Positions 46,893 to 58,269 of a DNA stretch of 64,000 nt are shown piece after piece. The notes under the pieces were generated by a model. That model did not search any database. It had not been told where the DNA came from and saw only the letters and a list, made by a program, of their open reading frames with translations. A program made the translations under genes and the position numbers. Within the stretch, counting starts at the first letter, position 1. Every line of letters begins with the position of its first letter. Source of the DNA: Aquilaria yunnanensis (lineage: Eukaryota; Streptophyta; Magnoliopsida; Malvales; Thymelaeaceae); NCBI GenBank assembly GCA_039654915.1, contig CM077597.1, forward strand, positions 91,762,001-91,826,000. Direction: 5' to 3'.

Positions 46893-48194
46893 GAAACCCT
46901 CTCCAAAGCTAAGATTATTGTATATAATTTAGATTTAACTGGACATTGCACACAATTATACTTTATTCACTATCTAACAAATCAATTTTCTAAATTTACA
47001 TTACTGCATTTTTTTTTTTTAGTTTTAGCGTTAATTACTCTTGATATTTTTTATTTGCCAAAGTTTTATCAAAATCATATGACTAGAAAGCAAATTAGAG
47101 TTTCAACTACAAAACCATCACTACAAGGAAACCGTATGAAGAGAAATTGCTTTCTGGACAAGCAAACCCTGGAACAAAAACCTGAGGATAAAGAAACATG
47201 GCAACTACAGCTATGTCTTGCGTCCAGAGCTCAGAATCATTTCAACCTCGCATTCAATATCAGGACATGTTAGAATCAATGTCAAGAACAGGAACTGATG
47301 AATAAAGATGGTTGAAACTGAAAACATCAGGACAAATGCCCTTTTGTCTTTATGTTTTTTAAAAAAAATATATATTTTTATGCATATTTTCTAAAAATAT
47401 GTAGATTTTAAATAGTTAATCACTGAAAATATCATAAAACAAACTAATATATGATAACTTGATTTTTGGTGAAAGTCTAGTTTAAAATATAAGTGCACTA
47501 ATTTTGGGAGGGAGCATCAAAGAGTCAAATATTATTAGTTAAACTTATACCATCCTCATGACCTTGCATGCATATAGAGATGGATTCTGATTTAGTAGTT
47601 GGATTCATGGTATAGCTAGGGGACAGTAGGATATTTCTTGAGATCCATATATTATGATGAGCTTCCTTCATTGAAAATTTCAACGTGGTAAAACATCCAA
47701 CATGATAGTTATGTTGAAGCGAATAATAATAGGAATGTGTGAAATTATACCAAAACCTAAATCATATTATGTTCGGGAATGGTTTTGAGTTGTAAATATA
47801 ATATTCATGTCATAAGATAAGAAACCTTATTTAAGATGTTTTCCATTTTAATACACATAAGTTTTCTAAAGTTCAAAATACAAGATTTTTTACATCCTTA
47901 AACACATGTTATGCACTTAAATTTTTAACGAAGAACATTTGAAAAAAGGAAAATTTTAAACAATTAAACACCACCTAAAGATTTTAGAGTTTTTTTTTCC
48001 TATTTTTTGTTTCCTTCTGTTGAAAGGAAAAATAGGAAAATGTTCTTAGTGTCCCATATATCAAGAGCTTTCAACCTCATATTTTATTTAGGATAACCAT
48101 GGATATACTCTCAACTATAATTGTTCATCAAAAGATATAGAAGGGTTAATTACACTTCCAACCTAATGATTTTGAAAGTTACTCTTACCGCCAT
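46893..48194. other. Intergenic with a possible 35-codon leader fragment at 47198
   Basis: The text before ATG 47198 (AAGCAAACCCTGGAACAAAA then CCTGAGGATAAAGAAAC) is a diverged copy of the end of the 1.2-kb unit (AAGCAACCCTTGAACAAAAC at 46862). The ATG opens a Ser/Thr-rich frame, MATTAMSCVQSSESFQPRIQ, reminiscent of a transit peptide, that stops at 47305. I cannot name a parent gene and see nothing else here. Confidence 0.3.
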
Positions 48195-49245
48195 CCAAGG
48201 GCAAAGTTACACTTGGGGCAGGTGGGGCAATTGCCCGCACTAAAATTGTTCAAACCTTTGAATATATATATATATATCTTCAAAAAATAGGTCCTTATGT
48301 GTTATTTGACATACATATGCCTTTACAAATTCTTAGAACTTTTAAAATCTTAGGATATATGAGTAATAAATACATTAATATAGTCCTTATTCTATCATTT
48401 TTACCTTTAATTATTGATCAACAAGTAAAAATTTAAGAATTCACTCATAATTAACTACAATGTTCTCTTTTAGACAAAACAAACTTCTCACAAAAGATAG
48501 ATACGCAAACTCTTGTCCACTTTATCTAGTCAAACAATTGTCAATGCTTGTGCTCTGAATTCTAAAATGACTAAGACTCCAACTCTTGTTCCCCATTCTT
48601 ATTCATCATTCCATTGTCATCGATTGTACTCACCAATCGTCAATCATCATCTCCAATTCAACGATTCCCCTGCCAAATGTTAAGCTGCCCGATTCCCCAA
48701 TTTTGTTCTCTTAGTGTTGATTTCATTTTTGGTTCATATCTCCCTTACCTTATCTATTTGGAGTGGTGTGCCATGGTTCTCTTTTGTGATGGCATATGCC
48801 CTTTATTTGTTTAATTAAGGGCTGATAATCAAAGATATTGAGGATGATATAGATTAGGGCTACAATTTTGTGTTTAAAAGAGAGGGTAAGCTATTGAGCT
48901 ATTTTTAATGTGAAAAAGTACAAAATATTAGTACTATTTTTGTTGGGCTTACTGATAATTTAACTGGATTTTTTAAATATTTTTAGCTATTTTTCCAAAT
49001 AAGCAAAAGTTAGGGTGCTTATAAAAGATGAGTTTCACCGGGTGCTAAGGTGAGGTACTTAGTTGGGTGCCACAGTTTTAAAAGCTTTGTTGGCATTATG
49101 AATTTGTGAATTAGTTGATCTTGAAATGATTTCAAACAATGAAATCTCGTCGCAAACAATTACCAAAGAAAAATATTATTACTTGTTAGTTAATGTATTG
49201 TACTTCTTAATGATATATAAATTATGATTTTGACTTTGCCCTGGA
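48195..49245. mobile_element. Possible non-autonomous DNA element
   Basis: CCAAGGGCAAAGTTACACTT at 48195 and the inverted CCAGGGCAAAGTCAAAATC at about 49245 could be a short TIR pair. The text just inside the left end (GGGGCAATTGCCCGCAC) resembles the left end of the hAT insertion in the protease (GGGGCAGACGCCCCC). No target duplication was found. Confidence 0.35.
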
Positions 49246-50226
49246 GGAAAAAATTCCTACATCAACCACTGCCTCCATCCCTCTACTTTTTTCAATTCCA
49301 ATGGGAAAAAAAAATGTATTACACTTACCCAAAAATTGATAACTTAAACCGTTTATTAATTATAAAAAATTATTAAAAATTTTAAATTTATTGAAAAACA
49401 ATAATATGAAGTATTACCTAAATCATCTTAAAGTGGGTCTAAGTTAAAATTACCTAAATTTATGGATTAGCTCACAATTAGCTCATAGTCTATTACAATG
49501 AAGACACGATGGCTTATGTTTTTGCTTGTCAAAATTAAATATCTATGGGGAATTCGAAGAGGCTCATGTGCGGGGACCCAACAGAAGCACTCACGAGTTC
49601 CAGTTTCAGATGTTTGAATCAAGCTGCTAGTAAGGCACTAATGTCCCGTTCAACCATTCCAACAAACGGACATGCTCTTGCAATTCCAAAACGCTCAAGG
49701 AAAAGCAATTCCTCACTGTTATTCTGCTGAGTTATCGAAAATCAAGCAGCTGAAGAGCTGAAGAACCTCTGCATTTCTGTGTTTGTGCTTCTGCATGCGG
49801 TAACAACTTCTCAATTCTGAGCGTCTTGTTCATCTCCATTGTTCTTGAGGCTGGGTCTAGTGCTTTGTTTTCCTTCTATGTGTTTTCTAAATGTTTTTTC
49901 TTTTTCGGGTTCTTTCTGTTGAAAATTGAAATGGATCCTAAATTCTCTTTCGCTTTCTTGTTTTACAGCATTGTTTTCAGAGTAATTATATGCCTTTCCT
50001 CAGTTGAAAAATTTAGGACTTAAGGAGAAACGCTATGATCTGTTTTGGCTCTGGCTTGTTTTCCTTTTCCGGGAAAATGTTCATATTTGAAATGTTTCAT
50101 GGAATCCTTGTGTGATGAAGACTTGTGTCTACTATTTTGTTTTAGCTAGTTTTGTGAACCAGTAATGTAACTGAACCATGCATCTAAACATTGCTTGTGT
50201 TTTGGTTCCTCTCAATACCAGCAGAA
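49246..50226. other. 5' flank and leader of the F-box pseudogene
   Basis: The stretch 49780-50220 resembles the leader and intron before the sister gene at 58270 (TTTCTTTTTCGGGTTCTTTC against CTTTTTCGCCTTTCTGGTTC). An acceptor-like CCAG lies just before ATG 50227. The open frame at 49545-49730 is not recognised. Confidence 0.45.
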
Positions 50227-51877
50227 ATGGGGCAACTTGGTGACAGGCTTAGTGATTTACCTGATGGAATTCTTTGCCACATATTGTCGTTCCTCCCTTT
50301 CAAAGATGTTGTCCGAACCGCTGTTCTGTCAACAAGGTGGAAGTGTCTTTTTGCATCAGTTCCTTGTCTTGATGTTGTTTATCCTTCAGAACGTGGGGGT
50401 GAACCTGCAAGTGTTGCTGAAGCTGAAAGATTCTTGAGCTTTATGGACAGAGTGGTGTTGTCCCACAATAGCTGTGTTGAAAGTTTTCGTCTTGTTTTTT
50501 GGGGATGAGGTCTTGATACAGCTCGTTTTTGCAGTTGGATATCTGCTTTATCTTCCCGTGGTATCTTGGTGCTCGATTTATTCATGAGATCTTGTGATCT
50601 GCCTGCTTGTATGTTTACCTGCAAGACTCTGAAGGTGCTGAAGTTGGATATTTATAACTTTGCAATGACTGTTCCTGCCGATGTCTGTTTACCAAATTTG
50701 AAGACACTTCACCTTGTTTCAATTGCATTCCCGGATGATGTTTCTGCTCAAACACTCTTCTCTGGCTGCCTTGTGCTCAAAGATTTAGTTATGGCGAACT
50801 GTGATTTGATAAAAAATAGTAAGTTCAATATATTCAATCACACTCTCAAGAGATTGACCATGACAGACATGACAGCTCTAGCTCGATATGCTGACCTTTC
50901 AGAAGCTTATACTCATAATTATGAGCTTGGCCTTGATATTCCAAATCTTGTTTATCTCAACTATGATGACAATCTAGCTAGAAGCTATTGATTCAGAAAT
51001 GTGGAGTCATTGGAAGAAGCATATATTTGTACAAAGCCACGTACCGATCTTGCAGCTTGTCATACGATGGTGCTGGATTTCATGGAAGGCATTAGCAGTG
51101 TCAAGTTGCTTAATCTAGCCTATCATTCTGTTGGGGTAAGTTTCCTAGTTTCATGTCAGTCTTGTCGTTTGGAATTCGAAAGATGAAGTTCAGTTTATAG
51201 GACTGCTTATTTACTCTTCTTGTTACTTCATTATAATGTCTAATGATGTCAAAGATCAAGTTTCTGTTGTAAGAAGTTCTAATGATGTATACTGAATTCT
51301 GCAGTACTGTTGTGACTGGCCATGCTGTAATGTTTATGATTTTAGCTTCTTGGCGACTGTGTGAAGGACTTGCCAATTTTCCAAAACCTGATCAACCTTA
51401 GCATCAAGGCTTCTATGTACTCTGAACTGTATTTGAATGATTGGGAAGGAATAGGAAATCTGCTACTTAATTCACTGAAACTTGAAACTCTGACCATCAC
51501 TCTGGTATGAATTTTTTGTTCACTTGTTGGGAGTTCCAAGTCATTATAGTTGTTCGTATATGTTCTCAAGTTCCTACATGTTTTGGCCCCTTCTTCCTGT
51601 CTAGCACAATTCTGACAGGTACTACCCCATTTGGTGTCAAGATGAAGCCATGCGAGTTTGCTCGTTTTCATGCCTCAAGATGATCAATATCTGCGATTTT
51701 TCATGCAAGGCCGGTCAGATGGAAATGGTCAAGTATTTCCTGAAGAATGCTGGAGTCTTGAGGAACCTGAACCAGTATTTGGTCCGCTGTGTGAGAAACG
51801 AAGATCAGTTAGAAGTAGCAAGAAAGCTGTTGGAGTTTTGCAGAACATCACCAAATTGCCAAGTCAATGTTGTGTGA
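50227..51877 (+). pseudogene. F-box/LRR (FBD-like) protein copy with two in-frame stops
   Basis: The exons mirror the intact sister gene: 50227-51135, 51346-51504 (159 bp, same length) and 51605-51877, giving 447 codons. The protein starts MGQLGDRLSDLPDGIL with an intact F-box, then leucine-rich text (ACMFTCKTLKVLKLDIYNF, LPNLKTLHL, TLFSGCLVLKDLV). Exon 3 is an FBD-like end (MEMVKYFLKNAGVLRNL). TGA codons at 50506-50508 and 50989-50991 interrupt exon 1; the sister has sense codons at the corresponding places. Splice sites and frame are otherwise preserved, so inactivation looks recent. A short F-box-only protein of about 94 residues could still be made. Confidence 0.85.
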
Positions 51878-52888
51878 GATGCAAAACGTTCTCCACAGCC
51901 ACTTGCTTGCTGCTGAAGGAAAACAATGATATATAAGATGGAACAAGGCCGGAATCTGGAAATAGTAAGAACAGATAGTAACTCCACAGAGTTCTTCCAG
52001 GGGAACTCGTTCTAGAATGTTGAATTGAAGTTCACAGACCCGGAAGTTTTCAAATGTCTCTTTGGTGCTTGTTTCTGAAACACCGTAATGTGTGTGGCAA
52101 CTGGCAAAGAATGTATCTTGTAAAAGACACTCAAAAGTTATGAGAGCTGAGACATCAGAGGAGATCGGTGACATTTCTTCATCCACAAGTTTCAATGAAG
52201 GTTGCCTGTTGAGAAAGTTGTCTATTTGCACCAACTTCCAAGTAAGATGCAAGCATCAACAAATTTCAACTGCTTTACTTTGAAAGATGAGGTTCAATTT
52301 TACAGAACTGCTTTCTGACTCTTACTGTTACTTTCAACAAATGGAAAGGAACAGGACCAGTATGTGGAAGTAGTTAGAACTTTTGGTAATGTACAGAGAT
52401 TTTCTTTGGGAATTTTTCGCTGCTTTGCTTGTATACACTGCCGCAGTTAGACCAAGTTGAAGTTTTTTCAGTTCTTGATATGTTTGTTTGCAGGTCATTC
52501 TGGAAAAATGGCATTTATGGCTAACTAAGAATACTTGTAAAAGATGTTTTTCATCAGATACTGCTCCAAAATGACTACTGGTCTAGTAGTAGCAACGTGG
52601 AAGAATAAAAACAGGAAACAAAATAAGAAGCATAGATTAAAAACTTCATGTCATTTGATCTGAACTTGGTCTACGGCTACTGGGATTTGATGTTTAAGTT
52701 AGCTTGTTAAGAGTAAGAATTACATAGGCCTGGCTTATTCTATGCGCTATCCCTTAAAAGTTTAAGAATTTGCGTTTTGACCCCATGCTCAAGATTCTAC
52801 TTAAATTTTCCCTGCACAGTGCACAATTACGGACGAAGTTCCGCGATATAGCCATAGGCAGAGTGGATCAGATTCAAGGATAAGTGAG
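51878..52888. other. 3' flank of the F-box pseudogene with an intron-like repeat
   Basis: Text at 52280-52340 (AAAGATGAGGTTCAATTTTA then CAGAACTGCTT) resembles intron 1 of both F-box copies (AAAGATGAAGTTCAGTTTAT at 51179 and a similar block near 59243). It may be a leftover of a third copy; no exon is recognisable. Confidence 0.45.
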
Positions 52889-52899
52889 ATGGTGTGTCA

Positions 52900-53290
52900 C
52901 ATGTTTGATAGCCCACAGTGCCTTCTTCTGATTTTTCTGGTTTTTTTTTCTTTTTCATTTTCCCCTTGTTTTCTCCCACTTTTTTTTTTTTTAAAATGTC
53001 CCTTTTCTTCCTTCCACTTATTTTTTCTATTTTCTCTTTCCATTTTTGTTTTATATGTACTTTTTACATTTTTATTTTTAAATTACATCTTCTCGTCTTT
53101 TCCCCATTTTTTATTTTTCTTTTTATTTTTTATATCATGTCAAGATTTGTCTTTTGTTTTGATTCCAATTTTATTCCTTGTTTTCTTTTGTTTTCTTAAA
53201 CTTTTTTCCATTTCTTCTTAGTTCTATTTCATTTTTTATTTCTTATATTATTTGTGAGTTTTAAAATTTTATCTATTTTTTTATTTTTTT
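52900..53290. repeat. T-rich low-complexity block
   Basis: Nearly pure T with C and some G. In composition it is the inverse of the A-rich block at 54790-55130. Long frames rich in Phe and Leu are artefacts of this composition. Confidence 0.7.
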
Positions 53291-56250
53291 TTTTGGTTCC
53301 AAAATTTTGAACTAATAGAATAACAAATACTAACTAATTGAGCTAAAAAAATAAATAACTACTGATAAAAGAACAAATAAATTCCCAAAAAGAACAAACA
53401 AATACAAATAAAAGAGCAATTAAATTTTCCAGAAAATCTAACACATACTTAGAAAAGAACAAGTGAATGATAATAAAAGGACAAAAAACAAATAATTTTT
53501 AATTTTAGAAGAACTATCTGATAAAAGAACAGATAAAATTGATAAAAGACAAAATAAGAACTAATAGAAGAATAGATAAAAATTATAGAAAAACAAACAA
53601 AATATGATAAAAGAACATATAAAACTGATCAAAGAATAAATAAGAACTGATAAAAGAATATATAAAAATGATGAAAGAACAAATGAAAACTAATAAAGAA
53701 CAGATAAAACTTATAAAAGAATAAATTAGAACTAATTATGAACATATAAAACTTATGAAAGAAAAAATAAAAAATTATAAAATAATATATAAAACTAATA
53801 AAAGAATAAGTAAAATTGATAAAAGAATAAATAAGAACTAGTAAAATAAAATATAAAATAAATAAAAAACAAACAAGAACTGATAAAAGACTAGATAGAT
53901 AGATGAAAGAAAGATAAAACCGATAAGAGAATACATAAAACTGGTAAAAGAACAAACAAAAACTAATAAAAAATAGATAAAATTGATAGAATGACAAACA
54001 AGAAGTGATAAAAGAATAGATAAAACTGAAAACATATTCTTATTTTTTAGAAATGTATCTATTTTTTCTTCAAAATTTTCAACTAATAAAATAAAAAATA
54101 ACCAATTTAGCCAAAAGAATAAATAATTACTAATAAAAGAACAAATGAATCCTTGAAAAGAACAAACAAATATAGATAAAAGAACAATTGATTTTTCTAG
54201 AAAAACTAATAAATACTCAGAAAAGAACAAACCGATGATAACAAAAGAATAAAAAAAAGAAATAGTTTATTCTTTTAAAGGAACCAGCTGGGAAGAACAA
54301 ATAAAACTTACAAAAGAACAAATAAAAACTGATAAAAAAATAATAAAAATGATAAAAAAATAGATAAATCGGATAAAAGAATAAATAAGAACCGATAAAA
54401 GAACAAATAAAACTTATAAAAAAATAAACAAGAAATAATAAAAGAATAGATGAAATTGATAATAGAAAAAAAACTGATAAAAAATAGATAAAACATATAA
54501 AAGAATAGATAGAATTGGTAAACAAATCAAAAAAAGGTAAAAGAGCAGATAAAACTTGTAAAAGAACAAATAAGAAATGATAAAAAAATAGATGAAATTA
54601 ATAAAATAAAAAATAAAATTGACAAAAGAACATATAAAGATAAAGCAGATAAAAGAACAAATAATAATTGATAAAAAAAATAAATAAGAACTCATAAAAG
54701 AATAAATAAAACTGATAAAAAATAAACAAAAATTGATAGAAAAAATAGATAAAACTGATAAAAAAAATATATAAGAACTGATAAAAGAAAAGTAAAAAAA
54801 AAACTAGGAACAATACAAAAAATGAAACAAAAATAAAAAATAAAAACCAAGTGGAAAAGCAAAGGAAAATAAACGGACAATCAAACAAGTGGAAAACAAA
54901 AGAAAAAAAAGGGAAAAAATTGTGAAGAAACGAAAAAAAGAACATGGAAAGAAACGAAAAAAAAAAGGGGAGACCGGGGAAAGAAACGAAAATTAAGAAA
55001 AACATGAAAAGAAAAAGAAAAACAACTGTTTGCGGGCTGTTGGGAAAAGTGAAAGAAAAACTGGGAAAAAATAAAAATTTAAAAAGAAAATAAAATGAAA
55101 ATATGAAAATAAAAATACACTAAATAAAAAATAAAAACCGGAAAAAAAAACTGTGATAACACAAAAAAGAAACGATCAAGGAATAAAATCTGGAAAAAAA
55201 AAGCCAAAATGAAGCTAACAAGTGAAAAGGAGAAACTAGAACCAAATAACTGTACAAAACACAATGTAATTGAGTCAGGCTATAAAGGAAGGTACGGGAT
55301 GCAACAGTTGAGTAGATTTCCTTAAACCACCTGCAGATGTGTGTTTGTCGAGGCTTACACATATAAGAAAAATAGATAAAAAATATAAAAGAATAGATAG
55401 AATTGGTAAACAAATAAAAATAATAATAAAAGAGCAGATAAAACTTGTAAAATGATAAATAAGAAATGATAAAAAATTAGATAAAATTGATAAAATAATA
55501 AATAAAAAATAATAAAAGAACAGATAAAGATAAAGTAGATAAAAGAAAAAATAATAACTAATAAAAAAATAAATAAGAACTCATAAAAGAATAGATAACA
55601 CTGATAAAAAATAAACAAGAACTGATAAAAAAAATATAAGAAATGATAAAAGAAAAGAAAAAAAACTAGGAACAATACAAAAAATGAAACAAGAAAAAAA
55701 AAAAGAAAAACCAAGTGGAAAAGCAAAGGAAGATAAACGGACAATCAAACAAGTGGGAAACAAAAGAAAAAAAAAAGGGAAAAAATTGTGAAGAAACACC
55801 CAAAAGAAAATGGAAAGAAACGAAAATTAAAAAAAAAAAAAAAAAGAAGGGGACCGGGGAAACAAACGAAAAATAAGAAAAACATGAAAATAAAAAAAAC
55901 TGTTTGGGGGCTGTTGGGAAAAGTGAAATAAAAACTGGGGAAAAAATAAAAATTTAAAAAGAAACTAAAGTGAAAATAATGAAAATAACAATGCACTAAA
56001 TAAAAAAAACCGCAAAAAAAAAAAAACCAAAAAAACTGTGATAACACCAAAAAGAAACGATCAAGGAATAAAATCTGGAAACAAAGAAAGCCCAAACGAA
56101 GTTAACAAGTGAAAAGAAAAAATAAAAACCAAATAATTGTGCAAAACACGATGAAATTGAGTGAGGCTATAAAGGGGAGTACGGGATGCAACAATTGAGT
56201 AGATTTCCCTAAACCACTTGCAGATGTGTGCCTGTCGAGGCTTGCACATG
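53290..56250. repeat. A-rich higher-order tandem repeat
   Basis: The basic phrase is about 20-22 bp (like AACTGATAAAAGAACAAATA) and recurs many times. Two larger periods are visible. A 771-bp offset links 53301 and 54072 (CAAAATTTTSAACTAATA blocks and following text). An 888-bp offset links 54503 and 55391 (GAATAGATAGAATTGGTAAA) and continues to 55277 and 56164 (AGGCTATAAAGG). The 888-bp units end with less repetitive text containing TATAAAGG and CTGCAGATGTG. The long Phe/Tyr/Ser-rich minus-strand frames here follow from the AAT/AAA-rich repeat and are not genes. Confidence 0.8.
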
Positions 56251-56259
56251 GACCCGGCT

Positions 56260-57480
56260 TACGCAAGTTTATTCCGTGCTTTAATCCCCCCAGCTAGATC
56301 AAAATCATGCAAATGCTACCAACGATGCCATCACAAAATGGTTTTATACTGGAAAAAATTTGAATAATTTGTCTTTTTTTTTTTTCTTGATTATTTTTTG
56401 TATTCAAAAGCATATCATACAAGTTTAAAGAAAAAAATATACTATTATAGTAATTAGGGAAAGGGGCATGCCAATTTTTTCAGTATTAGAATAACAACCG
56501 AATAAGCTTTTGTAAGGTATGTTGTAGCAAGTGGAGAGTTCAAGATTCGAATCTTGGATCTTTTTCATATCCTTCAGAGTCCTTAGAATTGAATTATCTT
56601 TTTAGTTTCTTTTGCAAAAAAAAGCTATCTTACATTTATAGATAGAAAACAATAATTAATTAAACCATTTATTAACTATCATAGAACTACTGGAGAGTTT
56701 AAACTTGTAAGACTCCGAAAAATTGGAGTCAGATAGTGTAGGAGTAAGTGTTGGTTTCAAGAATTGAGGACTAAAAGTGTATTAGTAGCAAATATTAGGA
56801 AGGAAGCTGTAATTTTCTGATATCAAATGATTCGAAAACGTAATGTCTTTTTTCTTTCTTTCTTCTTACAAGAATACCATACCATGAAAAAAAACTTTTG
56901 TTAATAATCCAAATAATTCTAATACCTGTGCTTACAAACTGGTAGAAATAGATCGAATGAATAGAAAGAAAAACCACTATTTAGATCTAATTTCATTTAA
57001 GGAGGAAACTCTTCTAAAATATGTTTCTTCGTTTACAAGACTCGAATATGAAATCTTATTTAAAAGAGAAGAAGTTTCTTGTTGTTTCACATCACGTGTC
57101 TAGTAGCGTATTTTAAGCTTAACTATGAAATGGAATGCAATTAATTATATGATTATATTTTATAGTAATAATTAAACTATTAAATCATAATATCAAAAAA
57201 AGTTAATATCAATAATAGTTAATAGCACCACAACTAACAAAGAATATTACAGAGACAAAGGTGCTCTTAACTCTCGGTCACACAAAAAACCCTACCACCG
57301 TGAACTAATCAGTAGTCGTGCCCGCCAAGTCCAAGCCACGTCTAGGTCAAGCTGCCAACACCCGGCCTTGGATCCGGTGATATACCGTCGGATCAACCGA
57401 TCCCCATCCAAGACACAGCTCGTGAAGCCCCCCGTGCGGTGGTATATGTGTTTCTTCCTTTTTCGCCTTTCTGGTTCTTG
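56260..57480. other. Intergenic, possible SINE near 56500-56625
   Basis: Text GTTGTAGCAAGTGGAGAGTT and AAGATTCGAATCTTGG resembles the A and B boxes of a tRNA-derived promoter, but the spacing is short and the 3' end is unclear. A GC-richer stretch at 57270-57440 may be the 5' UTR of the F-box gene. Confidence 0.35.
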
Positions 57481-58269
57481 CGATTGAAAACTGAACCCAT
57501 CTGTTTTTGAAATTTTTTTTCTTATTTTATAAGTATTGTTTTCTTTAGAGAAATTTGGTTTACATTGTTATTTAGTGTGATTATTCGCCTCAGTCATTAG
57601 ATATCTTCAAGAATTATGCTTCAAAAGTGTATTATTTAGCCAACTAATAGAAACAAATTAACCAGTTGGTTTAACCATGTCTTGTTGGTTGGCATTTATA
57701 CAGTTAGAATGTTTTTCTTGGATTACTGGCTATGATTGAACAAACCATATCATAATGATGTGTTTTCTGTCGTGAAAAATCTAGTTCTTATATCTGGAGC
57801 AATATATGGAAGAAGCTACTTCCATATCATCATGCTGCAAGTTTTGGGGTTTCCGTATCTTTTAGCTGTATTTCTTTCTTGCTTCTGAAAACTAAGATGG
57901 GTGCCCGGCATTTTTGTTTTCTGGAAAATCTAGGTCATACTCAAAATGTTCCACCAAAATTCCATTTTTAATAGTAATGTATTACTTGTTTGGGACCCCT
58001 ACCCAGAACCTAAAAGAAGATATGGATGCTGGATATGGCACAAACGAAAGTTAAGCAGGCAAAGCTATGCCCTTGCTGTGGTGAATTCTAGTTTCAAAGT
58101 TCAAGTAACATGGGTTCTATATCTGCTATTGGGTATTTGAAGGTTTTGTGAATCTGTCATTCATTTCCAGCTTGCTAATCTAAGATTATTTGGGTTTATG
58201 GTTGTGATTTTTAGGTTTACTACACATCTGAGGCAATATAGGCGCTTCACTCCACCTCGACACCAGTTG

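Noticed and set aside
52889..53221. Plus-strand Phe-rich frame of 110 codons
   Set aside because: Pure T-rich low-complexity DNA; the hydrophobic text is compositional, not a membrane protein.
53629..56249. Long Phe/Tyr/Ser-rich open frames on the minus strand
   Set aside because: They follow from an AAT/AAA-rich tandem repeat in which stops are rare on one strand. Codon content mirrors the repeat, and no start or splice context supports a gene.
58198..58269. Upstream in-frame ATG of the F-box gene
   Set aside because: An intron acceptor-like TTTTTAG follows at 58208-58214, and the sister copy starts close to the F-box, so ATG 58270 is preferred.
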